Assembly (NCBI GenBank): GCA_965224515.1 | Contig: OZ245051.1 | Location: 3,348,001 to 3,412,000 of the forward strand | From: Sedimenticola_A sp040506425 | Lineage (GTDB): Bacteria > Pseudomonadota > Gammaproteobacteria > Chromatiales > Chromatiaceae | Direction: 5' to 3' | DNA length: 64,000 nucleotides | In this document: in pieces, positions 51,682-60,832 of the stretch | Layout of the letters: every line of letters begins with the position of its first letter | Numbering within the stretch: position 1 is the stretch's first letter | The notes under the pieces: model-generated | What the model was told of the DNA's origin: nothing | Databases searched by the model: none | What the model saw: only the letters and a program-made list of their open reading frames with translations | Made by a program: the position numbers and the translations under genes

Positions 51682-52365
51682 TCAGCCCACTGACTGGCTG
51701 TGGCCTGTCGCGGCCTGGTCCAGCCAGGGTACCAGCTCACTGATATCGTCCAGGCAGGCCAGTGGACCGTGCTGCATCAGTCGTGGGACCTCATGTACGC
51801 CGTAACTGACCGCCAGGCTGTCGGTTTTGGCGTTATTGGCCATCAGCAGATCATACTCCGAGTCGCCGATAACCAGGGTCTCTTCAGGATCGGCTCCCAG
51901 CTCGTTCATGATCTGGAACAGCATTTCAGGATTCGGCTTGGAGAAGGTCTCGTCGGCAGTGCGGGTGGCGTGGAAAAGGCTGTGCAGCCCGGTCTCGTCC
52001 AGCACCTTGTCCAGCCCGGCGCGCCCCTTTCCCGTAGCCACTGCCATCAGGTAACCCTGTCCCTGCAGGTGTCTCAGCACCGCCTCCGCACCTTCAAAAA
52101 GCTCAGAAGGGGTTTTGTTCTCCTGCAGAAAATGGAAACGGTAGCGATCCACCATGCGGGGAATCACCGACTCATCATAGGAGGGAAAGAGTGCTTCCAC
52201 CGCCTGGGCAAGACCGAGACCGATGATATTTCGAACGCGGTTGTCATCTGGCACATCGATCTCAAGATCAGCCGCTGCAGCCTGCATGCAGGCTATGATA
52301 CGCGCTTCAGAATCCATCAGGGTGCCATCCCAGTCGAAGACCAGGAGATTGAATTTACTGCTCAT
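51682..52365 (-). CDS. HAD-IA family hydrolase (Gph/PGM-like)
   Basis: The 227-residue cytosolic phosphatase has motif I DWDGTLMDS (11-19), motif II VATGKGRAG, motif III KPNPEMLF and motif IV VIGDSEYD, with a helical cap after motif I, as in phosphoglycolate phosphatase or beta-phosphoglucomutase relatives. The substrate is unknown. The gene starts 3 bp after the rluC stop codon and precedes sppA, so rluC-HAD-sppA is probably one transcript. Confidence 0.92.
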   Translation of the reverse strand: MSSKFNLLVFDWDGTLMDSEARIIACMQAAAADLEIDVPDDNRVRNIIGLGLAQAVEALFPSYDESVIPRMVDRYRFHFLQENKTPSELFEGAEAVLRHLQGQGYLMAVATGKGRAGLDKVLDETGLHSLFHATRTADETFSKPNPEMLFQIMNELGADPEETLVIGDSEYDLLMANNAKTDSLAVSYGVHEVPRLMQHGPLACLDDISELVPWLDQAATGHSQSVG

Positions 52366-52368
52366 AAC

Positions 52369-53316
52369 TTATAAATCTTCCAAAAGCTTTTCCAACGCCG
52401 GTTCCAGCGGTGCCTCTATGACGAGATCCTTTTCATCATCCTGCAACCTGAACCTCAGCTGCCTTGCATGCAGAAACAGACGTTTAAGTCCTCTCTCACG
52501 CATATCACGATTGGCCTGCACATCACCATACTTGGTATCCCCAAGGATCGGTGTGCCCAGGTGCGCGGCATGCACACGAATCTGGTGAGTACGCCCGGTC
52601 AACAGTTTCGCCTCAACAAGAGTGCAATCCGGGAAGCGCTTGACCACATAAAAATGGGTTTTTGCCTCTTTGCCCTTTGGATCCACCCTGACCACCCTTT
52701 CACCACCCTTGAGGGTGTTTTTCAACAGCGGTGCGTCAACCTTGACCTTATCCTGGGGGAACCTGCCCGAAACAAGTGCCAGATAGCGCTTATCGACCCG
52801 GTTCTCCCGTAAAAGTTCATGCAACCGGCGCAGCGCGCTACGCTTCTTGGCGATCAGCAGGCAGCCTGATGTATCCCTGTCCAGGCGGTGAACAAGCTCC
52901 AGCTGTCTCTCATCAGGCCTGAGAATCCGTAGCGCCTCTATTACGCCGTAGCTGAGTCCACTGCCTCCATGAACAGCCAGGCCTGAGGGTTTATTCAGAA
53001 CCAGGATCCGCTTGTCCTCAAACAGAACAGCCCCTTCCAGGCGCTCTATGGTACGTTTGTCAGGTTTTCCAGGCTCCTGTCTTTCTGCTATTCGTACAGG
53101 TGGAATTCTAATTAAATCACCTTCTTGCAACCGATAGCTCGCCTTGATTCTGCCTTTGTTTACCCGCACTTCACCCTTTCGCAATATCCGGTAGATATAG
53201 CTGCGGGGAACACCTTTCAAGACGTTCATGAGGAAATTATCGATTCTCTGTCCATCAAACCCAGGTTCAACGACAACCTGGCGAACGGAGTGGTTTTGAG
53301 TCTGTGCTGCTGTCAT
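52369..53316 (-). CDS. rluC: 23S rRNA pseudouridine(955/2504/2580) synthase
   Basis: The 315-residue protein has an S4 RNA-binding domain (about 15-75, RIDNFLMNVLKGVPRSYIYRILRKGEVRVN) and an RsuA/RluA-family catalytic domain with HRLDRDTSGCLLIAKK carrying the catalytic Asp. Divergent placement next to rne is the classical rluC arrangement of gammaproteobacteria. ATG at 53316 is chosen; ATG at 53337 would add seven residues. An open frame up to 53430 lies within the rne/rluC regulatory region and is not believed. Confidence 0.94.
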   Translation of the reverse strand: MTAAQTQNHSVRQVVVEPGFDGQRIDNFLMNVLKGVPRSYIYRILRKGEVRVNKGRIKASYRLQEGDLIRIPPVRIAERQEPGKPDKRTIERLEGAVLFEDKRILVLNKPSGLAVHGGSGLSYGVIEALRILRPDERQLELVHRLDRDTSGCLLIAKKRSALRRLHELLRENRVDKRYLALVSGRFPQDKVKVDAPLLKNTLKGGERVVRVDPKGKEAKTHFYVVKRFPDCTLVEAKLLTGRTHQIRVHAAHLGTPILGDTKYGDVQANRDMRERGLKRLFLHARQLRFRLQDDEKDLVIEAPLEPALEKLLEDL

Positions 53317-53767
53317 CGGCGTATGATACCAGTTCATACCTGTTTGATGCGCATGCACAACACCGTTATACTTCCGCGGTGGTGGAAAAAACGACCGTCC
53401 ATACATTAGGACCGCCCCACCCGATACCAAAGAGTTTTTTGACGCGGTTTAGATAAAGCCAGCGTCTGTCCGGCGAAAGAGTCCAGGCCACGAAATTTTG
53501 CCAGATCCTTCCGGACAATACTGAATGACCGTCCAACGACGGCATAACGATTAACAGCGCGCCTTGTCGATTCAGAGATTCGAATGACAATGGCATTGAG
53601 GCCCCCGGCAAGGTTCGGGCGGCCTATTGCAGAACAGCAGATTCCGGAGAATCAAATTTCCGGATTATCCTGATTGCGGGCACAGGTGCCCTGCAGTCTG
53701 AAACAGCTGCAGAAGTCTGCCGAAGTGCCCTGCCGACAGGAAGCGCGCCCAGGGATTACAAGACAAT
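53317..53767. promoter_or_regulatory. rluC / rne divergent region with long rne leader
   Basis: A 451-bp gap without a gene. By analogy with E. coli, where a leader of about 360 nt mediates RNase E autoregulation, much of it may be the rne 5' UTR. It contains several GC-rich inverted repeats (for example around 53560-53640), but the individual hairpins known from E. coli could not be matched by eye. Confidence 0.4.
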
Positions 53768-56617
53768 ATGAAACGTATGCTGATTAACGCGACTCAGCCG
53801 GAAGAGTTGCGCGTTGCCATTGTGGATGGCCAAAAATTATACAACCTCGACATCGAAAGTCCCGGCCGGGAACAGAAAAAAGCCAATATTTACAAGGGTA
53901 GAATCACCCGGGTCGAGCCCAGCCTTGAAGCGGCATTCGTCGACTACGGCTCTGAGCGCCACGGCTTTCTGCCACTGAAAGAGATCTCACGCAGCTACTT
54001 CACCAAGGAGTCCCAGGAGTCTGGTGGCCGCGTCAGCATAAAAGATGCCCTCAGAGAGGGTCAGGAGGTTGTGGTCCAGATCGAGAAAGAGGAGCGTGGC
54101 AACAAGGGTGCTGCCCTCACCACCTTCATCTCACTGGCTGGACGTTACCTTGTTCTCATGCCGAACAATCCACGTGCAGGCGGTGTATCCCGCCGCATCG
54201 AGGGTCAGGACCGCAGCGACCTGCGGGAGGCCATGAGCAGCCTCACCATGCCCGAGGGTATGGGCCTGATTGTTCGCACAGCGGGCATCGGCAAGAGCTC
54301 CGAAGACCTGCAGTGGGATCTGAATTACCTGCTTCAGCTCTGGAGCGCCATCGAAAAATCCGCAGAGGATAGAAAGGCCCCTTTCCTGATCTACCAGGAG
54401 AGCAATGTCATCATCCGCTCCATACGTGATTACCTGCGTGCTGACATTGGTGAAATCCTTATAGATCACACCGATGTTTTCAACGAAGCCTGCGAGTTCA
54501 TCGAACAGGTCATGCCCCAGTACCGGCGCAAGATCAAGCATTACGATGACGAAGTACCCCTGTTCAGCCGCTACCAGATCGAGAGCCAGATCGAGTCGGC
54601 CTTCCAGCGTGAAGTACGCCTCCCCTCAGGCGGCGCCATTGTCATCGATCACACCGAGGCGCTCACATCCATCGACATCAACTCCGCCAGGGCGACCAAG
54701 GGAGCTGACATCGAAGAGACAGCCCTCAACACGAACCTCGAGGCGGCTGACGAAGTCGCCCGCCAGCTGCGACTGCGTGACATGGGAGGACTGTTTGTCA
54801 TCGACTTCATCGACATGACACCAGCCCGCAACCAGCGAGAAGTTGAGAGCCGTCTGAAAGATGCCATGAAACAGGACCGCGCCAGGGTACAGGTCGGACG
54901 GATCTCCCGCTTCGGCCTGCTTGAGATGTCCCGTCAGCGCCTGCGCCCCTCTCTCGGCGAGTCCAGCCAGCACATCTGCCCACGCTGCGACGGCCATGGT
55001 TCCATACGTGGCGTTCAGTCCCTGGCCCTGTTCGTGCTCCGCATCATCGAAGAGCATGCGATGAAAGAGAACACCGCTCGCATTGTGGCCCAACTGCCCG
55101 TTGATGTAGGCACCTTCCTGCTGAACGAGAAGCGCGAGGCAATCCACGAGATAGAGCAACGCCAGGACGTCAATGTGATCCTGGTGCCCAACATCCACCT
55201 CGAAACACCCCACTACGAGATCGAGCGCATCCGCGCCCAGGACGTTCTGGAAGGCGAGGAAGAGGATGCCAGCTACAAGTTGATGGCGGAACCCGAAGCC
55301 ATCGCCGCGGAGCAGGCAAAAGCCCAGGAGGTCAAGAGCGAACAGCCCGCGGTCAAGCGCATTGCCCATAGCACACCTGCACCACAGCAGCCCCAGGAAG
55401 AGACCGCCACCGAAGAGAAACCCGGCCTGCTCAAACGCATTTTCGGCGGTCTGAATATCTTTTCCGCTGAAGAGGAAGCTGAGCAGAAACCCGCCGAGGA
55501 GAAGAAGAGCGAAAAGAGAGAAGAGAGACCCAGGCGTGGTGACAGACGCCGGGGCGGTGGACAGGGCAACGGCAGAACTGGCGGTGGTCGCGGAAGAAGA
55601 CGCGGCTCAGATGACAAAGGCGCTGGAGAAGAGCGCGGCGGACGCAGAGGCGGCCAACAGAAGCGAGGCCAGTCACAAGCGAAGGACCAGCGTTCCGAAA
55701 CCGGAAAGTCACAGGAGAAGGAAGAGAACATCACTCAATCCCGCCCTGAAGAGGGAAAAGGCGGCGACGAGCAGCAGCCTAAACGCTCCTCCTCCCGCAG
55801 GGGACGCAGGGGCGGTCGCAAACGCCGCAGAAACGATGATCAGAGATCCACTGGTGGAGAGAACGCGTCCCAGGTAGAGACCAAGCCTCAGGAAGATGAG
55901 GCTGGCAGAAAAGACAACCAGGGTGGCGAGCAGGAGACCAGGGGAAGATCCTCCTCAGGTCGTGGACGCGGACGCGGACGTGGCCGTGGTGGAAGAACTC
56001 CCCGTGAGGGCTCCCCAGAGCAGGCTTCCGAGTCCAACGTTTCAGGCGAGAAACAGGCCGATGTGAAGCAGGAGTCACAACCTGCACCCAAGCCCGAGCC
56101 GAAGCAGGAATCAAAACCTGAGCCCAAGCCCGAGCCGAAGCAGGAATCAAAACCTGAGCCCAAGCCCGAGCCGAAGCAGGAATCAAAACCTGAGCCCAAG
56201 CCCGAGCCGAAGCAGGAATCAAAACCTGAGCCCAAGCCCGAGCCGAAGCAGGAGTTCAAGCTTGAGCCAACGCCCGAGCCGAAACAGGAGTCTAAGCCTG
56301 CACCCAAGCCCGAGCCGAAACAGGAGTCTAAACCTGCGTCAACGCCCGAGCCGAAACAGGAGTCTAAACCTGCGCCTAAGCCCGAGCCGAAACAGGAGTC
56401 TAAACCTGCCCCAAAGCCCGAGCCGAAACAGGAGTCTAAACCTGCGCCTAAGCCCGAGCCGAAACAGGAGTCTAAACCTGCACCAAAGCCCGAGCCGAAG
56501 CAGGAATCAAAACCTGCGCCTAAGCCCGAGCCGAAACAGGAGTCTAAACCTGCACCCAAGCCATTGAGGCAGGTTGTGACCAAAACCGAACGCCCTCCTG
56601 AACCAAAACAGGACTGA
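53768..56617 (+). CDS. rne: Ribonuclease E
   Basis: The 949-residue endoribonuclease core is intact: an S1 domain (about 36-120, NIYKGRITRVEPSLEAAFVDYG), a 5' sensor region, the DNase I-like site with DINSARATKG (about 303) and FVIDFIDM (about 346), and the Zn-link CPRCDGHG (about 404), in the same numbering as the E. coli enzyme. The C-terminal half is a disordered degradosome scaffold: an acidic linker, arginine-rich RNA-binding stretches (RRGDRRRGGGQ, GRGRGRGRGRGG) and, from about residue 770, a Pro/Lys/Glu repeat of 13 units. A terminator follows. Divergent rluC is the usual neighbour. Confidence 0.97.
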   Translation: MKRMLINATQPEELRVAIVDGQKLYNLDIESPGREQKKANIYKGRITRVEPSLEAAFVDYGSERHGFLPLKEISRSYFTKESQESGGRVSIKDALREGQEVVVQIEKEERGNKGAALTTFISLAGRYLVLMPNNPRAGGVSRRIEGQDRSDLREAMSSLTMPEGMGLIVRTAGIGKSSEDLQWDLNYLLQLWSAIEKSAEDRKAPFLIYQESNVIIRSIRDYLRADIGEILIDHTDVFNEACEFIEQVMPQYRRKIKHYDDEVPLFSRYQIESQIESAFQREVRLPSGGAIVIDHTEALTSIDINSARATKGADIEETALNTNLEAADEVARQLRLRDMGGLFVIDFIDMTPARNQREVESRLKDAMKQDRARVQVGRISRFGLLEMSRQRLRPSLGESSQHICPRCDGHGSIRGVQSLALFVLRIIEEHAMKENTARIVAQLPVDVGTFLLNEKREAIHEIEQRQDVNVILVPNIHLETPHYEIERIRAQDVLEGEEEDASYKLMAEPEAIAAEQAKAQEVKSEQPAVKRIAHSTPAPQQPQEETATEEKPGLLKRIFGGLNIFSAEEEAEQKPAEEKKSEKREERPRRGDRRRGGGQGNGRTGGGRGRRRGSDDKGAGEERGGRRGGQQKRGQSQAKDQRSETGKSQEKEENITQSRPEEGKGGDEQQPKRSSSRRGRRGGRKRRRNDDQRSTGGENASQVETKPQEDEAGRKDNQGGEQETRGRSSSGRGRGRGRGRGGRTPREGSPEQASESNVSGEKQADVKQESQPAPKPEPKQESKPEPKPEPKQESKPEPKPEPKQESKPEPKPEPKQESKPEPKPEPKQEFKLEPTPEPKQESKPAPKPEPKQESKPASTPEPKQESKPAPKPEPKQESKPAPKPEPKQESKPAPKPEPKQESKPAPKPEPKQESKPAPKPEPKQESKPAPKPLRQVVTKTERPPEPKQD
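56078..56545 (+). repeat. Coding minisatellite, 13 x 36 bp, in rne
   Basis: Thirteen in-frame 12-residue units of the form KPAPKPEPKQES (variants KPEPKPEP, KLEPTPEP, KPASTPEP), each 36 bp, with very similar DNA, coding for residues about 771-926 of RNase E. The first five units use one variant and the last seven another, consistent with expansion by slippage or unequal exchange. Confidence 0.92.
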
Positions 56618-56623
56618 CGGGCA

Positions 56624-56654
56624 ACAAAAAAACGGGGCTCAGCCCCGTTTTTTT
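56624..56654 (+). terminator. Terminator of rne
   Basis: An AACGGGGCT / AGCCCCGTT hairpin preceded by A7 and followed by a T-run, 7 bp after the stop codon; could work in both directions. Confidence 0.9.
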
Positions 56655-56698
56655 ATTCCCACTTAAACTCCACGTGTGAACCGTCAGAAAACACCGTA

Positions 56699-56792
56699 AG
56701 TGTGCAATAGCAAAGCGTATTGCACCAATAAGTGGATAAAACCGGATGGAGGCATAATGTCTCATTGGTCGGCCTGAAAGCCGACCTACCAG
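56699..56792. repeat. Palindromic repeats between rne and the phosphatase gene
   Basis: GTGCAATAGCAAAGCGTATTGCACC (56701-56726) and a GGTCGGCCTGAAAGCCGACCTACC-type palindrome (56767-56791). Confidence 0.65.
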
Positions 56793-56828
56793 GAGCCGTT
56801 ACCCAATCCCCAAGATGCAGGCAATGCC

Positions 56829-57302
56829 TTAGAGATGATGGGTCCTGATATCCGCCAGCAGCCCCTCTGATGCCGCCTCGACCATGTCGAATACCCGTTC
56901 AAAGCCCCCTGCCCCGCCATAATAGGGATCAGGTACATCACGAACGTCCAGGTCAGGTGCAAAATCCAGGAACATCTGTAACTTATCCCCCAATCCCTGT
57001 GGGCAGATTGCCTTGAGATTGGAATAGTTATCACTGTCCATGGCGAGTACGTAATCAAACTTCTGGAAATCTGACTGTTCAGCTTTCCTGGCCCGAATAT
57101 AACTGAGATCAAAGCCCCTGCTGCGGGCGGTGGACTGTGAGCGAGGGTCAGGCTGCTCACCAACGTGGTAGGCATGGGTACCTGCTGAATCCACAGTGAT
57201 TATATGACTCAATCCCTCACGCTCAACCAGCGCCTCGAAAACACCATGGGCGGTGGGTGATCTGCAAATGTTGCCCATGCAGACGAATAAAACTCGAACC
57301 AT
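56829..57302 (-). CDS. Low-molecular-weight protein-tyrosine phosphatase
   Basis: The 157-residue cytosolic phosphatase has the N-terminal P-loop VCMGNICRSPTA (C-x5-R-S, 8-19) and the general acid in DVPDPYYGG (about 122-130). The length is typical (150-160). Bacterial members dephosphorylate tyrosine kinases of polysaccharide export, or small phosphates; no kinase gene is nearby. ATG at 57302. It lies between the rne terminator and the lpxK-kdsB run, transcribed as the latter but separated from kdsB by an oppositely oriented small gene. Confidence 0.93.
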   Translation of the reverse strand: MVRVLFVCMGNICRSPTAHGVFEALVEREGLSHIITVDSAGTHAYHVGEQPDPRSQSTARSRGFDLSYIRARKAEQSDFQKFDYVLAMDSDNYSNLKAICPQGLGDKLQMFLDFAPDLDVRDVPDPYYGGAGGFERVFDMVEAASEGLLADIRTHHL

Positions 57303-57438
57303 CTATACTCTCTCTACTCTATTTGTTTACTGTTCCGTCGTCCCAATGTAAGGGGAGAGGAATACAACCAGGGCGCGAATACACCCCCCCTACCCTTTTA
57401 TACCAACCGGCGCTGAATTCACAAGGTAACAATCACTG

Positions 57439-57711
57439 ATGAATGACGATCAACTCATTGAACGCCTGCGCCAGCTGATTGGCAACCATGTCCGCTACCT
57501 GCAGCAGAACTGGACACTTATCGAAATCCTTGCAGACCAAGGAGCCATCGTACTCTCCTCCCTGGACAGTGAGTCCCCGATTCAGGCCGACCAGTACGGA
57601 CAACCCGCAAGGCGCAGCCCGGAAACTCTGCTGGTGCCGCTTTTTGATGCCAACACCGACAACTACACCGAAGAGGCCATGGAGATATTCTCCAACCTCT
57701 CTTCCGGCTAA
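57439..57711 (+). CDS. Small hypothetical protein
   Basis: A 90-residue acidic soluble protein that I do not recognise: an amphipathic N-terminal helix (MNDDQLIERLRQLIGNHVRYLQ) and a short C-terminal half (ETLLVPLFDANTDNYTEEAMEIFSNLSSG). GGTAAC lies ahead of the ATG at 57439. Its stop overlaps the stop region of convergent kdsB by 4 bp. Composition and codon use look coding rather than a shadow, but no family support was seen. Confidence 0.55.
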   Translation: MNDDQLIERLRQLIGNHVRYLQQNWTLIEILADQGAIVLSSLDSESPIQADQYGQPARRSPETLLVPLFDANTDNYTEEAMEIFSNLSSG

Positions 57712-58466
57712 CCTGCCAGTTCTGCTGCCACCCGTTGCAGATCCGCCTGGGTATCGACACCATGCCCCGGCTCCTCTGTTGCCGTACTGACATGGATCTT
57801 CTCGCCATGCCAAAGCACCCGCAACTGCTCCAGTGATTCAGCCTGTTCAAGGGGTGCATGGGGCCATTCCACATACCGCTTCAGAAAACCGGCACGGTAG
57901 GCATAGAGACCGATATGCCTGTCAAAAGGGGTGGACTCGGGCAACGGCCTGTCAGGGTGCAGAAACTCGTCCCGGTGCCAGGGAATCGGCGCACGGCTAA
58001 AATAGAGGGCGTAGCCCTGGGCGTCGGTTACCACCTTGACCACATGGGGATCGAACAGCATCTCCCGTTCCCTGATCGGGGCTGAGAGTGTTGTAATCAC
58101 CGCATCCGGATGGCTGTCCATATCCCTGGCAACCTGGCTTAACAGTGCCGCCGGCATTGTGGGTTCATCGCCCTGCAGATTGACCACGATGCTATCCTCG
58201 GGCCAATTGAGTTGTTCAACCACCTCGGCGATACGGTCAGTACCGCTTCGATGCTGATCAGATGTCATGCAGACCTGGTCACCGAAGCCGGCAGCCCTCT
58301 CCGCAATTCGCTCATCGTCCGTTGCAATCACCACCTCTTCGGCGCCGCTGGACTGTGCCCGCTCATAGACATGCTGAATCATCGGCTTGCCGGCTATATC
58401 CAGCAACGGCTTTCCTGGCAGGCGGGTGGAGGCGTATCGTGCTGGTATGACGACTTTGAATTTCAT
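57708..58466 (-). CDS. kdsB: 3-deoxy-manno-octulosonate cytidylyltransferase
   Basis: The 252-residue enzyme makes CMP-Kdo for lipopolysaccharide inner core. It begins KFKVVIPARYASTRLPGKPL with the nucleotide-binding RxxSxRxPGK loop, and has ATDDERI, MTSDQHRSGTDRIAEV and NLQGDEP, all typical. It is the last gene of exbB-exbD-lpxK-(Trm112-like)-kdsB, with 12 bp to the preceding small gene. ATG at 58466. Confidence 0.97.
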   Translation of the reverse strand: MKFKVVIPARYASTRLPGKPLLDIAGKPMIQHVYERAQSSGAEEVVIATDDERIAERAAGFGDQVCMTSDQHRSGTDRIAEVVEQLNWPEDSIVVNLQGDEPTMPAALLSQVARDMDSHPDAVITTLSAPIREREMLFDPHVVKVVTDAQGYALYFSRAPIPWHRDEFLHPDRPLPESTPFDRHIGLYAYRAGFLKRYVEWPHAPLEQAESLEQLRVLWHGEKIHVSTATEEPGHGVDTQADLQRVAAELAG

Positions 58467-58478
58467 GAGTTGTCCCTG

Positions 58479-58667
58479 TCAGCCTGCCGGAATCTCTTCA
58501 TCGGCGGGCAGTTCCCGCGCCTCATCCTGCAGCATGACAGGTATGCCGTCACGAATGGGGAATGCCAGGCGGTCCACCCGGCACATCAATTCACCCTGTT
58601 TTTTCACATGAACCAGTTTCCCCTTGCAGACCGGGCAGACCAGTATCTCCAGTAGCTTTTTATCCAT
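58479..58667 (-). CDS. Trm112/YcaR-family small protein
   Basis: The 62-residue protein MDKKLLEILVCPVCKGKL... has one CPVC pair and a C near 29, and ends with the Trm112-type FPIRDGIPVML. In E. coli the YcaR homologue sits between lpxK and kdsB, as here. The 5' end overlaps the lpxK stop by 8 bp. The function in bacteria is not settled. Confidence 0.9.
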   Translation of the reverse strand: MDKKLLEILVCPVCKGKLVHVKKQGELMCRVDRLAFPIRDGIPVMLQDEARELPADEEIPAG

Positions 58668-59643
58668 CTTTCAAACCTCGTAACAAGTGATCGAGACGTT
58701 TCACAAACACCTCGTCAGGATCTGCATCGACCTCGACATACCAATGTCGCTCATCTGCGAATCCGATACATTTTACCGCATCTTTTTCTGTCATCAGTAC
58801 CGGCAGGTCATCGCTGAACTGTATATCGCCTGGAGCGAACCTGTGGTGATCGGGAAAGCCGTGTTCAACAACCTTGACCCCCTGGTTGTGCAAGCTGTCA
58901 AAAAAGCGCGCCGGATTACCGATACCGGCAATCCCGTGAACCGAAGCGCCCCGATAATTCGCCAACTCAATCCGGCGTCCTGAATCATTGACGTTGACCA
59001 CGGCTGTCGGGCGCAATCCCATGGCCACTTCATTCTCGCGGCCTTCACCATTGACCACCACCAGGTCAACACGATCCAGGCGCCAGGCCCGCTCACGAAG
59101 GGGACCGGCCGGCAGACAGAAACCGTTACCCAGTCGCCGACTGCCGTCTATCACTGCAATTTCCAAATCACGACCGAGTGCGTAGTGCTGCATACCGTCA
59201 TCAGAGAGTATGATATCGCACCCGCCTGCCTCGACCAGTGCCCGGGCAGCTTCAACGCGGTCCGGACCGACCCATACGGGACAACCGGTACGTCGTGCTA
59301 TGAGCACCGGCTCATCACCCACCAGCGCCGGATCACTGTCACGGCTGACCTGCCGGGGCCACTGCTCAGACTCTCCGCCATAGCCACGGGATATGATGCC
59401 CGGCCGTAACCCCTGATCTTTCAGGTAGTTTGAAAGCCAGATCACCAGCGGCGTCTTTCCCACGCCACCGACGGAGATATTGCCGATGACAATAACCGGC
59501 ACCGACACTCTGATGGTTTTGAAAAGACCGAACCGGTAAGCACTCCTGCGCAACCAGGCCAGCAGGCAGAATAGCCAGGAGAGGGGAAGCAGAGCAATGG
59601 AGACCGGATTGATACCGTCCCAGTAGCTGTCGATTGATTTCAC
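58660..59643 (-). CDS. lpxK: Tetraacyldisaccharide 4'-kinase
   Basis: The 327-residue inner-membrane-associated kinase phosphorylates the lipid A precursor at the 4' position. It has an N-terminal TM (about 15-35), Walker A GNISVGGVGKTPLV (about 54-67), ISRGYGG, the DDGMQHYALGRD switch region, FPDHHRF and MTEKDAVKC near the C-terminus. It follows exbD by 25 bp and overlaps the next gene. ATG at 59643. Confidence 0.96.
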   Translation of the reverse strand: MKSIDSYWDGINPVSIALLPLSWLFCLLAWLRRSAYRFGLFKTIRVSVPVIVIGNISVGGVGKTPLVIWLSNYLKDQGLRPGIISRGYGGESEQWPRQVSRDSDPALVGDEPVLIARRTGCPVWVGPDRVEAARALVEAGGCDIILSDDGMQHYALGRDLEIAVIDGSRRLGNGFCLPAGPLRERAWRLDRVDLVVVNGEGRENEVAMGLRPTAVVNVNDSGRRIELANYRGASVHGIAGIGNPARFFDSLHNQGVKVVEHGFPDHHRFAPGDIQFSDDLPVLMTEKDAVKCIGFADERHWYVEVDADPDEVFVKRLDHLLRGLKDG

Positions 59644-59668
59644 AGGGCAGGTTCCCGGAAACCGGGCA

Positions 59669-60124
59669 CTATTTATCTACCGGCTGCTTGGCAGCGAACG
59701 TCATGTGGACAAAACCGAGCTGGCTTGCCGCATCAAGCACCTTGATAACTGACTGGTGTGCCGCGTTGGCGTCTGCAGTGATGATTACCGGCAGGTCGCG
59801 ACGCACACCGCTCGCAAGCTCCATGGCGCGCTTCAGGGTGGCAAGTTCGGTATTCACCACCTCTTTCTGATTGACGAAATAGTGCCCCTTGGCATCCACC
59901 ACGATATCGAGCTGTTTCTCTTCCTTGATCTGCTCATCCTGGGTCGCTGCTTCCGGCAGCTCCACCTTGATCCGGGACTCCCGGTCAAAGGTGGTCGACA
60001 CCATAAAGAAGATCAACAGCAGAAAAACCACGTCAATCAGTGGCGTGATATTGAGATCGGGAGACTCCTTGCGATGTGGCCTGAGGTTCACCTGGTGCTT
60101 ACCCCGCGTCGTGCTCGCGTTCAC
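59669..60124 (-). CDS. exbD: ExbD/TolR-family biopolymer transporter
   Basis: The 151-residue protein has one N-terminal TM (about 28-45) containing DLNITPLIDVVFLLLIFFM with the essential Asp, and a periplasmic C-terminal domain (LPVIITADANAAHQSVIKVLDAASQLGF). It forms with ExbB a proton-driven motor. The start is GTG at 60124, inside the exbB 3' end (26-bp overlap), with GAGG about 9 bases upstream. In this gene neighbourhood (comEC, lpxK, kdsB) the ExbBD pair is conserved in many gammaproteobacteria without an adjacent TonB. Confidence 0.94.
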   Translation of the reverse strand: MNASTTRGKHQVNLRPHRKESPDLNITPLIDVVFLLLIFFMVSTTFDRESRIKVELPEAATQDEQIKEEKQLDIVVDAKGHYFVNQKEVVNTELATLKRAMELASGVRRDLPVIITADANAAHQSVIKVLDAASQLGFVHMTFAAKQPVDK

Positions 60125-60719
60125 CCTGGATCACCTCAACCAGCTTCAGAGCCTGCTCTTCCATAACCACCACCAGGCGTTCAACCTGGCCGCCGAAATA
60201 ACGGTGAAACATGAGACTGGGAATAGCCACGGAGAGCCCTGCGGCAGTGGTGATCAAAGCTTCGGAGATACCCCCCGCCAGGACAGTGGGGTTGCCGACA
60301 CCAGCGGTGGTAATGACCGAGAAAACCTTGATCATACCGATAACCGTCCCAAGCAGCCCGAGCAACGGCGTAATTGAGGCTATGGTGCCCAGGGTGTTCA
60401 GGTAGCGTTCCAGTTCGTGGACAACCTGCCGGCCCACCTCCTCGATCGACTCCTTCATCACTTCGCGGGAGTGTTTCTGGTTTACCAGGCCTGCAGCCAG
60501 AATACGGCCCAGGGATGAACTCTCCTGTACCGTGGTGATATGGGCGTTGGTCAGGCTGCCCTTGCGGTGCATTTGCCAGATCTGCGCGACCAGGTTTTCA
60601 GGGGCAACTTTTTCCCGTCGCAAAGCCCATAGACGCTCTATGATGATGGCCAGTGCAACAATGGAACATGCGATGATAGGCAGCATCAGCCAGCCGCCAG
60701 CTTTCACCAATTCATACAC
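60099..60719 (-). CDS. exbB: ExbB/TolQ/MotA-family proton channel
   Basis: The 206-residue inner-membrane protein has three TMs: the N-terminal YELVKAGGWLMLPIIACSIVALAIIIERLW and the paired TLGTIASITPLLGLLGTVIGMIKVF and AGGISEALITTAAGLSVAIPSLM typical of ExbB/TolQ. The start is GTG at 60719 with GAGGAAA upstream. First of an exbB-exbD-lpxK run, 113 bp after comEC. The energised partner is not in view. Confidence 0.94.
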   Translation of the reverse strand: MYELVKAGGWLMLPIIACSIVALAIIIERLWALRREKVAPENLVAQIWQMHRKGSLTNAHITTVQESSSLGRILAAGLVNQKHSREVMKESIEEVGRQVVHELERYLNTLGTIASITPLLGLLGTVIGMIKVFSVITTAGVGNPTVLAGGISEALITTAAGLSVAIPSLMFHRYFGGQVERLVVVMEEQALKLVEVIQGEREHDAG

Positions 60720-60832
60720 CTTGGTATTTCCTCAGAGTCTTCAGCAAATTAGCCTGATGCAGGGCTCTTCCAATGGTATCGGCCCTGCACAATCTGGCTA
60801 ATGATACTGTATCCCCCAGTTCCCCGAAAGCG

